Origin: Thermohalobaculum sp039816045
GTDB lineage: Bacteria > Pseudomonadota > Alphaproteobacteria > Rhodobacterales > Rhodobacteraceae
Direction: 5' to 3'
NCBI GenBank assembly: GCA_039816045.1
Contig: JBCBYB010000009.1
Location: 71,724-135,723, forward strand
Length of the DNA stretch: 64,000 nucleotides
Every line of letters begins with the position of its first letter. The stretch's first letter is position 1. A program made the translations under genes and the position numbers. Positions 43,967 to 52,673 of the stretch are shown piece after piece. The notes under the pieces are model-generated. The model saw only the letters and a list, made by a program, of their open reading frames with translations. It ran no database searches and had not been told where the DNA came from.

Positions 43967-46429
43967 CTAGGCTGTTTCGAGATCGTACAGGAGATATCCG
44001 TCAGCTTCACCGGCAATGAAGCCGACGCGTTCGTGTTTGTGGTTCTGTTCCCAGTCGACGGATTGGTCTTCGTGCACCCGCACCAATGCCTGGCCATTTT
44101 TGGCTGTGAAGCGCACCGTCGCCGCCTCCGTGTCGCGCATGGTCTGCATATCCGCGAGGAACACGTCCCCCCACGTGAAATCCTCGACACCAGTTTGTTC
44201 CCACCGGAAGCCCGCGCCCTTCTTACCGGCATCAAAGGCAACGCTGTCGGTCGCCTCGACCGCAATCCAGTCGACCAGGGCGTTGAGATCGTTGTCGAGC
44301 CGCGCGTCCTCCTCCTGGAGCATCACCTTGAAACCCTCCGCGGTCACATCGTCATTGCGCGCGGTGACCGTCACGTCGGCGCCGGCTTTGGCTTGGCTGA
44401 GAACCACGGGAGAGGTCTCGAATGCCGTCTCGAACCCTACTGAGGCCGGACCCCACGTTCCTGCCACTGTCGAACCCGCCTGGATTACCGTGCCGTCCTC
44501 AAGTGCATGGGCGCCGGCGGTGGCAGCCATCCAGCTGATAGCCTCGACATCGGCGCGGATGCCATCCTGATAGGCCCATTCGTCGAGCTGAAACTCAAAA
44601 CCGTCTTCAGTGACATTGCGCACAGCGGGCACAATCGGATCTCCGTGGCTCCACGAGGCGGGGCCCATAACGACAACCGCATTGGGGATCGCCTCTGCGA
44701 ACTTGACCGAAAACCAGCCATCCGGATCATCCTGCAGCACGGTCTCGGTGCCCATCTCCAGGCGCGGCGCGGGCTCGGGCGTCGGCACCGGTTCGGGCGT
44801 GGGTTCGGGTTCCGGCTCCGGTTCGGGCTCGGGAGGGGTCGGCAGATCGTCCGAGATCTTGGTCGAGGTGGCGCTTGGATCGAAATTCAGCGCGTGCTGT
44901 TTGCCGCCGAGATCGGCTTCGGAGCGATGGATAACCTGGATCTGGTCGAGGGCCACCTTTTGCGAACGCCCGGCGACATAGATCGTCCACTCGCCCACAT
45001 AGCCGGATGGGATGTCGAGTGCGAGAAAGGATCCATGTTGCCCCTCCTCCTGGATGGCCCAGGACCAAGTCAGTGGATCGAGCCCCCCGCCGTCGAAGCC
45101 GGTCTCCTCCCCGCGTCCGTTCGCAAAGACTTTGCTCCACGCTAGCTGACCCCCGGTGGAGACGTCTGAAATGGCCGTTTTGTTGTTCAGGATTGGCCCG
45201 CCTGCGGCCGAGGCGAAATAGATGTCGTTGCCTTGGTCGCCGTGGTCGACGCCCTGGCCCTCTGGTTTGATCATGCGGATGCCGACATAGTATCGCCCAC
45301 TCGGGTCGCCCTCTTCGATGGTGAAGGTGTAGGCCATGGGCGTGGTCTGGTGGATCCACTCTTTCTGTAGATAGCTTTGGTTCTTAGCCGGCAGGATCCG
45401 GTCCTTGGTGTCGTTGCGCCAAAGGACGCCGTCGCCAGAGATGTCCTCGATCTCAACGCCGCCGAACTCTGTCGTGACCGCCCAAAGGTCCGCGAACTTC
45501 TCCCAACTGGCGCGGCCGTCATTGAGCACGCGGATCCCGTCCTCCGCCTCGATAACAGCCCGCTTGTCCACCACGGCGTGCACATCATAGGTCAGGAGCG
45601 GCTCTGGCACGGGATCTGGCTCTGGCGCCAGGCTTTGCCCGGCCTCGATGAACGACTGTGCCTCGCGAGGATCGAGCCTGGCCGTCGGATCGGTCTCCGT
45701 CAGCGCCCAGAGCAGCATTGCAGCATCCGAGGCGTCGTAAGAGATGTCGGAATAATAGGGGTTCATGCCCTCAGGCGTTGCCGGCGGACCCTCTGGCCCG
45801 TTCGCCAGATCCATGATCGCGTTCGCTTGCTGGATCACCAGATCATCGGATGCGTCCAACCACTCCCACCACTTGCTCTTAAAGCCGCTGCCGGGAACGT
45901 TGGTCGTCGGCGTGGTGAACCCGTTGCGATCGGCAATGTCGATGAACGTCACGTCTGGGAATTCGGCCTTGAGCGTGGACCAAGGCACACCTTGCGCCTC
46001 ATTCCATACCGAATGGGACACAAGCGTTATGTTCGAGAGGTTCGCAGGGTTCACCCGCTGCAGAGCGTCATAGGTGGCGGTCATCGGGCCGCCTTCCAGG
46101 ATCAAAACCTGCTCGCCGCTGTCGAGCATCTCGACCAGGTCGTCTTCCGTTCGGGACGCATCGTCTTCATAGCTGCGTGTGTCGATCCCGAGCCCGTTGG
46201 CGAAATCGGCGGCTCGCTCCATCGCCTCAGCCTGCCAGGGCACCGACGCCTCGAAGCGGTTGTTGCTGTAGAAGAAACTAGTGCTGTCCTCGATCCCCGC
46301 AGCCTTGGCAAGCAGGGCCGCGATGGGTAGCGCCGCAATGTCATCGGGGTCGTTGTTGTTCCCGTCGAAATGAAACACCACGCGGTCGAACGTCCCTGAA
46401 CCGATGAGACTGGATGGGTTGATGTCCAT
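43967..46429 (-). CDS. Large putative secreted multidomain protein (nucleoside-hydrolase-like N-domain)
   Basis: 820 aa from ATG 46429. Residues 10-250 begin 'VVFHFDGNNNDPDDIAAL', an Asp-rich loop reminiscent of the calcium site of nucleoside hydrolases (DxDxxxDD). A beta-rich middle domain follows (about 290-500). Then a (Pro-Glu) linker of about 30 residues with PEPEPEPEPTPEP, and a C-terminal domain with two similar halves ('PNAVVVMGPASWSHGDP', 'FEFQLDEWAYQDG', 'ETSPVVLSQAKAG') seen in RTX-type secreted proteins of marine Rhodobacterales. No Sec signal is visible. Divergent from an AraC regulator gene. The enzymatic role is inference. Confidence 0.6.
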   Translation of the reverse strand: MDINPSSLIGSGTFDRVVFHFDGNNNDPDDIAALPIAALLAKAAGIEDSTSFFYSNNRFEASVPWQAEAMERAADFANGLGIDTRSYEDDASRTEDDLVEMLDSGEQVLILEGGPMTATYDALQRVNPANLSNITLVSHSVWNEAQGVPWSTLKAEFPDVTFIDIADRNGFTTPTTNVPGSGFKSKWWEWLDASDDLVIQQANAIMDLANGPEGPPATPEGMNPYYSDISYDASDAAMLLWALTETDPTARLDPREAQSFIEAGQSLAPEPDPVPEPLLTYDVHAVVDKRAVIEAEDGIRVLNDGRASWEKFADLWAVTTEFGGVEIEDISGDGVLWRNDTKDRILPAKNQSYLQKEWIHQTTPMAYTFTIEEGDPSGRYYVGIRMIKPEGQGVDHGDQGNDIYFASAAGGPILNNKTAISDVSTGGQLAWSKVFANGRGEETGFDGGGLDPLTWSWAIQEEGQHGSFLALDIPSGYVGEWTIYVAGRSQKVALDQIQVIHRSEADLGGKQHALNFDPSATSTKISDDLPTPPEPEPEPEPEPTPEPVPTPEPAPRLEMGTETVLQDDPDGWFSVKFAEAIPNAVVVMGPASWSHGDPIVPAVRNVTEDGFEFQLDEWAYQDGIRADVEAISWMAATAGAHALEDGTVIQAGSTVAGTWGPASVGFETAFETSPVVLSQAKAGADVTVTARNDDVTAEGFKVMLQEEDARLDNDLNALVDWIAVEATDSVAFDAGKKGAGFRWEQTGVEDFTWGDVFLADMQTMRDTEAATVRFTAKNGQALVRVHEDQSVDWEQNHKHERVGFIAGEADGYLLYDLETA

Positions 46430-46690
46430 GACGTACCCTCTGCATTCTTGGCCGGAGATCTCTGCGCGTCTCTCCCAGCGACACGGGAGACTCATCCAGA
46501 ACGGGTTCGGCCAACACACCCCTTGCCCAGCGGTTGTACCAGTTGTGCGGCGGCTCAAGCCAATGCGCTCGGTGCCAATCTCAGTGAGATCCGGGCAAAT
46601 TGCGCCAATCTGCTTCGCTTGCTTGCTTGATCTGTCGTTTTGGTGGAAGTGGTAGATGTGCTTTGCATCCGATCGGAGCGGTGAGGCGTC

Positions 46691-47737
46691 GTGAAGTTTC
46701 GGGACATTCCAGCACCGCAGGGGTCGTCTGCCGTGGTGATCCCGACCGTGGCCTTCGCGCTGAAGCAAGGCATCGATGCCAGGAAGATCGAAGCGCGCAT
46801 CGGCCTGCCGCTGGCGGAGCTTAACACCTGGGAGGAGCGGGTCGGCGATGAGGTTCTCCCGCGGCTTTGGGCCCTGATCACCGAAGAGACCGCGCGTTCG
46901 GCGCCGCCGCCCACGCTCGAGATGGCCCGCATCGCGCCGATTTCTTTCTTCGGGCACATTTCCAGTTTTTCCCGCGTCGCGCCTGATCTGGCCTCGACAT
47001 TGCAGGCGCTCGCGCAGAACTGCGATCTGATCAGCGACCGGGCCATGTCCGAGTTCGAGATCTCTGGCTCTTATGCGATCTTGCGGGCTTGGCATCCCCT
47101 CGAGGTTCTGGATGGCGGGCGCTCGCACGAGCTCTGCTCGGCGATGATCAGCCGGCTGATCACCCATGTGTTCGGCGATGATGTGCGCGCGACCGAAGTG
47201 CGGTTCGGCTTCGAGAGCGATAGCGCGCGTGAGCCCTTTGAGCAGTTTTTCGGATCGACCGTCCGGTTCGACCCTTCTGTTGGCGGCGGCGTCACCATGG
47301 TGTTCGAGAGATCCCTCCTGCAGCGGCGCAACCCGAAGGCCAATGAGGTCGCGGCGCGCTTCATGGAGGGCTTCATCACCGAACTACGCTCGCAGCAGGT
47401 CCGTGACGGCTACCCGCGGGAGCTTTGGCGACTGCGCGGTGCGATTTCCGCCGCGATTCAGGACGGGCGGTCTCTGCGTGCGCCCGATATTGCCAAACGT
47501 GCCGGCATGAGCCTGCGGTCCACGCAGAGACTGGCCGAACAGTTCGGCGTTACGCTGCGCCAGTTGGTGGACGAAGCAAGGCTGGACCGCGCGAAAGCAC
47601 TTCTGACCGTGAACCCCGCGGCGACGGTTGACGATGTTGGACGGCAACTCGGCTTTCGCGAACCGAGTGGGTTTCGTCGGGCGTTCAAGAAATGGTCGGG
47701 AGAGAGCGTCGGTCAGTTCCGCAATCGCCTGCGCTAG
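46691..47737 (+). CDS. AraC-family transcriptional regulator
   Basis: 348 aa from GTG 46691. The N-terminal arabinose-binding-like domain spans residues 15-200. The C-terminal AraC HTH pair is 'APDIAKRAGMSLRSTQRLAEQFG' and 'VDDVGRQLGFREPSGFRRAFKKWSG'. It lies 261 bp from the divergent large secreted-protein gene and probably controls it. The ligand is unknown. Confidence 0.85.
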   Translation: MKFRDIPAPQGSSAVVIPTVAFALKQGIDARKIEARIGLPLAELNTWEERVGDEVLPRLWALITEETARSAPPPTLEMARIAPISFFGHISSFSRVAPDLASTLQALAQNCDLISDRAMSEFEISGSYAILRAWHPLEVLDGGRSHELCSAMISRLITHVFGDDVRATEVRFGFESDSAREPFEQFFGSTVRFDPSVGGGVTMVFERSLLQRRNPKANEVAARFMEGFITELRSQQVRDGYPRELWRLRGAISAAIQDGRSLRAPDIAKRAGMSLRSTQRLAEQFGVTLRQLVDEARLDRAKALLTVNPAATVDDVGRQLGFREPSGFRRAFKKWSGESVGQFRNRLR

Positions 47738-47794
47738 AAACCTTTTCATCTGTCAAGCCCACCTCCGATCAATCGCCGTTAACGTGACACCACC

Positions 47795-47935
47795 TCACCT
47801 TCCATAGCCGGCCCTTAGTGCCTTCGTCGCCGCTGCGTCCACGTCGAGGCTGTCGTCTTCGAGCGACCCTGTCAGGACCACGGCGTAGACGTCCCGGGCC
47901 CGCTCGAGCGTCTCATAACTCTTGAACTTGTTCCC
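47795..47935 (-). pseudogene. C-terminal fragment of an unidentified gene cut by the IS3 element
   Basis: The minus-strand frame out of the IS3 end reads 'NKFKSYETLERARDVYAVVL' and ends 'KALRAGYGR' at 47795-47797. It is codon-biased like a real gene but has no start, because the IS3 lies where the rest should be. It does not look like the missing part of the lysR on the other side, so a deletion may have accompanied the insertion. Confidence 0.35.
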
Positions 47936-47961
47936 TGATCCCGGACCAGGGTGCAATTCAT

Positions 47962-48611
47962 CTATGCGGCCGGAACCATGACCATGTCTATCCTTGCCTG
48001 GGCTGACGTTCGGTAGCCGATGCTCGAGTGGCGGCGCTGCCGGTTGTAGAAGATCTCGATATACTCGAAGAGCGCGCGCTTCGCGCCCGCTCGGGTTCGA
48101 AACTGGGTGTTGTGCACGAGTTCCGTCTTGGGCGAGCCAAAGAAGCTCTGCATCGGAGCCTTGTCGCGCCATTGGTCCGAGAGACAATGGCGAGCGGAGA
48201 TGTCGGCGAGCCAGACCGTTTCGGGCGCGTCAGTCTTGATGTTCCGGTCGAGCAGATTCGGCGCGATCGGATGAGAATGCCGGCTGTCGGTCGTGATTGG
48301 TACCTTGCGCTTTCTGCGCGGCGGGCGAATACCATTGTCCTTGATAAGCTTGACGACCGTCCGCTTCGAGAGCTGACGGCCCCGATCTCGCAACTCCGCG
48401 TGTATCCGCGGCGCTCCGTAACGGCGCTTTCAGGCCTCAAAGATCCCACGGATCTCCTCAACCAGCTCAGCACGTCTGACAGCGCGCTCGGCTCTGTGCG
48501 GGGTTGCGCGCTGCCGAGCATGATACCAGCTCCGAGAGGCGCCAAGGACCCGGCAAAGGAAACGGATCGAATGCGTGCCTGCCTAGGCGGCGACGAAGGC
48601 GCGCCTGGCCC
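47962..48611 (-). pseudogene. IS3 orfB transposase, deleted and with stops
   Basis: Typical orfB parts are seen: 'FLCRVLGASRSWYHA', 'RAELVEEIRGIFEA', a stop, 'KRRYGAPRIHAELRDRGRQLSKRTV', 'ETVWLADIS', then directly 'APMQSFFGSPKTELVHN' and 'YNRQRRHSSIGYRTSAQ'. The whole middle of the DDE domain (second Asp region) is missing and there are two in-frame stops. It cannot be active. Confidence 0.8.
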
Positions 48612-48911
48612 TCACGGTTTCGCCGCCCACTGAGCGAAAAAAGCCGAGGCCTTGCGCAAGACCTCCACCTCCTCTTTGAGCCGCTTGTTGTCGCGCCGAA
48701 GCTGCGTCAGCTCGGCCGCCTCGGCCCGTTGAGCGGCAATCGCCGCCGATGAGCCGGCCGCATCCAGCTCAAGCTTCCAGGTCTTGAGCTGCGTCGCCGT
48801 CACACTCACCTCCGCAGCCACGCTGCCATAGGTTGCCCCGGCCTCCGACAGCCGCGTGACCGCCTGCTCCTTGTCCTCCGGCGAGAACCGCCGCCTCGCT
48901 CGTTTCGTCAT
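48612..48911 (-). CDS. IS3 orfA (transposase HTH subunit)
   Basis: 99 aa. HTH 'EDKEQAVTRLSEAGATYGSVAAEVSVTATQLKTW' region, then a leucine-zipper-like stretch 'ELTQLRRDNKRLKEEVEVLRKASAFF', the standard IS3 orfA layout. ATG 48911 is preferred to an upstream one at 48935. The product is probably non-functional without orfB but could still bind the IS ends. Confidence 0.8.
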   Translation of the reverse strand: MTKRARRRFSPEDKEQAVTRLSEAGATYGSVAAEVSVTATQLKTWKLELDAAGSSAAIAAQRAEAAELTQLRRDNKRLKEEVEVLRKASAFFAQWAAKP

Positions 48912-48963
48912 CCTCGTACCTTCAGGTCGGCTCATACTTTACCGCCTGGTCCGGGATCAGGGA

Positions 48964-49232
48964 GCAAGGTCATCTTGCGGACTCCGTCGGAGAAGTGCCG
49001 CATGCCAAGAGACATATCCGCCATGCCGGCTCTGCCGAGCGGGGTCAGTTTGAGGCCCTGACCCTTTCGCTGGACGAGTTGGGCCCCAATTGTTGCCTCG
49101 AGCTTCGCGACAAGGTCGCTTCACGGCGCCTGGCGTCACGTTGAACTCCTCTGCAGCGGCCCGGTAGCTCAAAAGCCGTCCGACCGTTTCAAAGGCCCGA
49201 AGCGCGTTGAGAGAGGGCATCCAATCGCTCAT
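48964..49232 (-). pseudogene. LysR-type regulator (GcvA-like), frameshifted and cut by IS3
   Basis: From ATG 49232: 'PSLNALRAFETVGRLLSYRAAAEEFNVTPGAVK' is a GcvA-like LysR HTH. A frameshift near 49120 is needed to continue into 'VAKLEATIGAQLVQRKGQGLKLTPLGRAGM' and 'MRHFSDGVRKMTLL', where the IS3 begins. The ligand domain is gone. It is divergent from the GcvT-family genes, the usual place of their regulator. Confidence 0.75.
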
Positions 49233-49234
49233 GA

Positions 49235-49251
49235 ATTGAGATTTTCTCAAT
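49235..49251. promoter_or_regulatory. LysR-type operator between lysR remnant and GcvT-family genes
   Basis: ATTGAGATTTTCTCAAT has perfect 7-base arms around TTT and contains the T-N11-A pattern of LysR boxes. It starts two bases from the lysR start codon in the divergent region, about 140 bases ahead of the GcvT-family gene. The cognate regulator is now broken. Confidence 0.55.
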
Positions 49252-49392
49252 CTGAAGCTGAGGTCAAATCTCATCGCTTCAGCCTTCTTTGTTGCTAGAC
49301 ACTCGCGTGGCGGCGGCCGATCGCATTCAGGCGCTGCGAGCGTCCGGCAGGAAAGCTGCGATCATCCGAGCTGGGGTTTCGGGAGAGGTCCA

Positions 49393-50577
49393 ATGAATAG
49401 ACATCGCGTCGATGTGCCAAGCGATCTGGTCGCTTACCGACCGGGTGTCGCGAGCGGTGAACTGACCCGGCACCCGTTTCATGAGCACGAGCGGCCTCTG
49501 GGGCCGCATTACAGCGTCTACAACCGCCGTTTGATGGTCGTCGGCTTCGACACCAGAACCGTCGAGGATGGCTACTGGTTGCTTCGCCAGAAAGTCGGCC
49601 TGCTGCATACGGGGGAGCTTTCGCTGCAGTTCGAAGGCCTGGAAGCAGAGCGCCTGCTGAATGCGCTCTTCACCCGTGACATCGCCAAGCTCTAGATCGG
49701 CCGCTGCGGCTATGGCCTCGCCTGCTACGACGATGGCGGGATGATCGTTGACTGCGTCCTAATGCGGCTGGCGGAGGACCGGTTCTGGTCCGTGCAGGCG
49801 GACGGCGACGTCTACAGCTGGGCGCGCGCGCACGGCACAGATATGGATGTCGAGATCACAGACCCTCATGTGTTTGTTTCGCAGGTGCAGGGGCCGAACG
49901 CTCTGAAGCTTCTTGAGGCGATGAGCGACGAGGGGCTGCCGGCAGGTTTCTCCTATTACGGCCTCGCCAGCGTCCGGTTCGGCGGACAGGAGTTCATCGT
50001 TTCCCGAACTGGGTTCACCAACGAGCTGGGGTGGGAGTTCTACACCGAAGCGCACCATGACGTCGAAGCGCTCTGGGCCCTGATGCAGCAACGTGGAGAG
50101 CCGCTCGGGCTCGATATGGCGCCTGTCGATGCGTTCAACACCCGGCGCATAGAGGCAGGGATCCTGAATGCGGGCTCCGACTTCGATCGGTTCACGACAC
50201 CCTACGATGTTGGTCTTGGCCGCTTCGTCGATGAGAACAAGGGCGCGTTCATTGGCAGCACCGCCCTGAAGTCTGCCCGGAAGGGGCGGCGGCTCTTTCG
50301 CTTCAGGTGCTTGGCCAGCGCCGTCTCGATCTCTGGCGCTGTCGAGAATGACGGGCGTCGGATCGGCAAGGTCACTGCAGAAGCCGTCTCGCCCCTGCTG
50401 GGACACAGCCTGGGCTATGTATTGATAGATGCGCCTGAGCACGCCGCGGGCGACGTGATCTGGATCGGCTGTCGCGACGGATCTCTGCACCCGGCAGAAC
50501 TCGTGGAACCACCCTTCTATGATCAGGCCGCGGAGATCCCCATGGGTAAACTGGTCGACTTTCCCGAGCGGCCCTGA
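49393..50577 (+). pseudogene. GcvT-family aminomethyltransferase-like gene with one amber stop
   Basis: One continuous frame of 395 codons is interrupted only by TAG at 49693-49695, between 'ALFTRDIAKL' and 'IGRCGYGLACYDDGGMIVD'. Both parts are clear GcvT family (folate-binding domain: 'QVQGPNALKLLEAMSD', 'SRTGFTNELGWEFYTE'; C-terminal barrel: 'GHSLGYVLIDAPEHAAG'). A single C-to-T change of a CAG codon would explain it. GGGAGAGG precedes the ATG. Restart at ATG 49741 could give a shorter 278-aa product. It is followed by the related DmdA-like gene. Confidence 0.75.
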
Positions 50578-50608
50578 CCAGCCCACTCTGCAAAGAGGAC
50601 GATCAATA

Positions 50609-51715
50609 ATGGCACCCATCATATCGGTCGGACGTTTGCGCCGATCCCCCTTCTACCGATCGACCATCGCCGCGGGGGCCGAATCCCTTCTGACCTGTAA
50701 CCGCATGCTGATCCCGCGCGGTTATGGAGACCGGGAAGCGGAGTACTGGCGGCTGATCAACGGCGTGTCGATGTGGGATGTCTCAGCGCAGCGGCAGGTG
50801 CAGCTCAAGGGGCCGGATGCTGCCCGGCTGGCACAGATCCTGTGCGTTCGCGATCTTTCCGGCCAGCAGATCGGTCAGGGCAAGTATGTGGCGCTCTGCG
50901 ACCATCGTGGGGTGCTGATCAACGACCCAACCGCGCTCAAGGTCGACGCAGATTGCTACTGGCTCTCGATCGGCAACTCCGACATCTGGTTTTGGGCGCG
51001 CTGCGTCGCGGGCGAAAGGGGCCTCAATGTCGAGGTCAGCGAGCCGGACGTCTCGCCTCTCGCGATCCAGGGGCCGAAAGCGGAGGATGTGGTGGCGTCC
51101 CTCCTCGGTGAGTGGGTGAGGGAGCTGAAGTATTTCTGGTTCAGGGATGCCCTGATCGACGGTATCCCGCTCAAGGTGGTGCGCGCGGGCTGGTCAAAGC
51201 AGGGCGGTTTCGAGCTCTTCCTCATGGATGGTTCCAAAGGCGACCGCCTCCGGCAGCTGGTAGCGGAGGCAGGCGCGCCCTTCGGCATCGGACCCGGATA
51301 CCCCAACCCTTCGGAGCGGACCGAGAGCGGGCTTCTCAACTGGGGAACCGACACCGACGAAGAAACGAACCCGTTCGAGGTCCGTTTGGGCAGGTTTCTC
51401 GATCTGGATGTTAGCTACGACGTCATCGGGGTCCAGGCTCTCCGGCGGATCAAGGCTGATGGGGTGCGGCGCCATCAGCTTGGCATCATGCTAGAGAGTG
51501 TGGAGGAACCCGAAGATCAGTCGATATGGTTCCCGATCGAAAAGAGCGGCACCCTTATCGGCCACATGACCCACAAGGCGTGGTCTTACAGGCTCGAACG
51601 CATGATCGGCTACGCGCTCGTCTCCTTCGAGGCCAAGCCCGGCGATGCCGTTGAAGTCCAGGCGGGCGAACAGCGGATCGGGGGCGAACTCGCAGCGCTC
51701 CCTTTCATGAGATGA
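50609..51715 (+). CDS. DmdA-like GcvT-family protein (putative DMSP demethylase or relative)
   Basis: 368 aa; ATG 50609 after AAAGAGGA. The order of motifs follows DmdA of marine Rhodobacterales: 'CNRMLIPRGYGDREAEYW', 'SMWDVSAQRQVQLKGPDAARL', 'YWLSIGNSDIWFWA', 'EPDVSPLAIQGPKAEDV', 'AGWSKQGGFELFL' and 'GPGYPNPSERTESGLLNWG'. DmdA moves a methyl group from dimethylsulfoniopropionate to tetrahydrofolate. Several relatives act on other methylated substrates, so the exact substrate is open. It forms an operon-like pair with the amber-interrupted GcvT gene. Confidence 0.7.
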   Translation: MAPIISVGRLRRSPFYRSTIAAGAESLLTCNRMLIPRGYGDREAEYWRLINGVSMWDVSAQRQVQLKGPDAARLAQILCVRDLSGQQIGQGKYVALCDHRGVLINDPTALKVDADCYWLSIGNSDIWFWARCVAGERGLNVEVSEPDVSPLAIQGPKAEDVVASLLGEWVRELKYFWFRDALIDGIPLKVVRAGWSKQGGFELFLMDGSKGDRLRQLVAEAGAPFGIGPGYPNPSERTESGLLNWGTDTDEETNPFEVRLGRFLDLDVSYDVIGVQALRRIKADGVRRHQLGIMLESVEEPEDQSIWFPIEKSGTLIGHMTHKAWSYRLERMIGYALVSFEAKPGDAVEVQAGEQRIGGELAALPFMR

Positions 51716-52030
51716 CACCCGCTGACGGGCAACACCCGGGGCGGACCTCCGGGAACACCTGCTCACGGCGCTGATCGCGCCGGCTTGGCGCTCTTACTCT
51801 GGGAAGAGGCCCCGCCCATTCAGCTCTTCGTTGCATCGTTCGTTTTTCGCGGGGATGGCGTCACTCCATGCGGAGGGCGTCGTCGTCACGACCACAGCTT
51901 CGAGCCGCTCTGACGAAGCGCGCCCAGCGATCCAAGGGTGTTCTTGGCCTAACCCGACCTTGGTTTGGACTGCCGCGAATGTCGGCAATCCGCCCTTCCT
52001 TGCAGCAAGAACGATAGAGCATCCGCACCT
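51716..52030. other. Intergenic stretch without a recognisable gene
   Basis: About 315 bases between the DmdA-like gene and ccdB, which converge. Short open frames on both strands lack family resemblance and ribosome-binding sites. CCCGG and CCGGG separated by nine bases near 51737 could form a weak hairpin, but no T-tract follows. Confidence 0.4.
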
Positions 52031-52330
52031 TCAGAAGCCCTGGAACAGAAAATCAACGGCCCGGGTCACGTCATCGGAGCGGTCTACGAGATTGCCAGCG
52101 GACGCACCTAGGATTGAGGTCGGGACCGCCGAGAGAAACTGGGTGACGAGCACATGCGGCCCGTCCGGGAGATCGATGACCGGGTTCAAGATGCGCGCCG
52201 GGTGGGGCGCGTCGTCGATTGGCATCAGCGGCACCACCACGCGGGTCGTCAGCCCGTCGAGCAGGTCGCTCTGGATGTCGAGGACATAGCCGTTGCCAGC
52301 CGGGGCCCGGTGAATGTCGAACCGAGCCAC
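52031..52330 (-). CDS. ccdB: CcdB-type toxin (gyrase poison)
   Basis: 99 aa with GTG start at 52330 overlapping the ccdA stop by one base (TAGTG). Family landmarks: 'YVLDIQSDLLDGLTTRVVVPL' and the C-terminal 'DDVTRAVDFLFQGF', where the last Trp/Gly/Ile of F CcdB is replaced by Gln-Gly-Phe. CcdB traps DNA gyrase; the altered tail may weaken or change targeting. Confidence 0.85.
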   Translation of the reverse strand: MARFDIHRAPAGNGYVLDIQSDLLDGLTTRVVVPLMPIDDAPHPARILNPVIDLPDGPHVLVTQFLSAVPTSILGASAGNLVDRSDDVTRAVDFLFQGF

Positions 52331-52566
52331 TAGAACTGCCGGTGGCGGGCGAGCGGCAATCCGCGCTTCTCCACCCAGCCGTTCGAACTTTCGATCGCGG
52401 CCGCATTCTCATTCATCCACTCATCGATCCGGGCCTGGCGTACGGCCGCCTGCAGACCGTCCTCGGCGGCGCGGCTCAGATTGACGCCCAGACGCTTCGC
52501 ATCGGCGAGCAGCTCTTCATCTAGGGTCAGGTTGGTCGCGCGTCGCGATCGCTCCGTGGTGCCCAT
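52330..52566 (-). CDS. ccdA: CcdA-type antitoxin
   Basis: 78 aa. Ribbon-helix-helix N-domain 'RATNLTLDEELLADAKRLGVNLSRAAEDGL' and a C-terminal arm 'WMNENAAAIESSNGWVEKRGL' matching the CcdA pattern. ATG 52566 follows GAGGAAG closely; an ATG at 52578 is the alternative start. Confidence 0.87.
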   Translation of the reverse strand: MGTTERSRRATNLTLDEELLADAKRLGVNLSRAAEDGLQAAVRQARIDEWMNENAAAIESSNGWVEKRGLPLARHRQF

Positions 52567-52673
52567 CACTTCCTCCATCGAAGATGCGCATATTATATGC
52601 GCACTGCAGCTGAGTGAAAAGTCCCGCGACCAAGCTAGATTCGCTCGGTCGACCGGCTCGGTGACGACCTCGC

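Larger units (their letters stand above)
47932..48963 (-). mobile_element. Defective IS3-family element with perfect 19-bp terminal repeats
   Basis: TCCCTGATCCCGGACCAGG at 47932-47950 is repeated exactly in inverted form at 48945-48963. Inside lie orfA (intact) and orfB (broken) on the minus strand. The element is about 1030 bp, 200 or more shorter than normal because part of orfB is deleted. No target-site duplication was found. It interrupts a LysR-type gene. Confidence 0.8.

Noticed and set aside
44770..44840. Short tandem repeat rich in GGCTCG/GGTTCGGG
   Set aside because: It encodes the Pro-Glu linker of the large secreted protein; a coding repeat, not a separate element or CRISPR.
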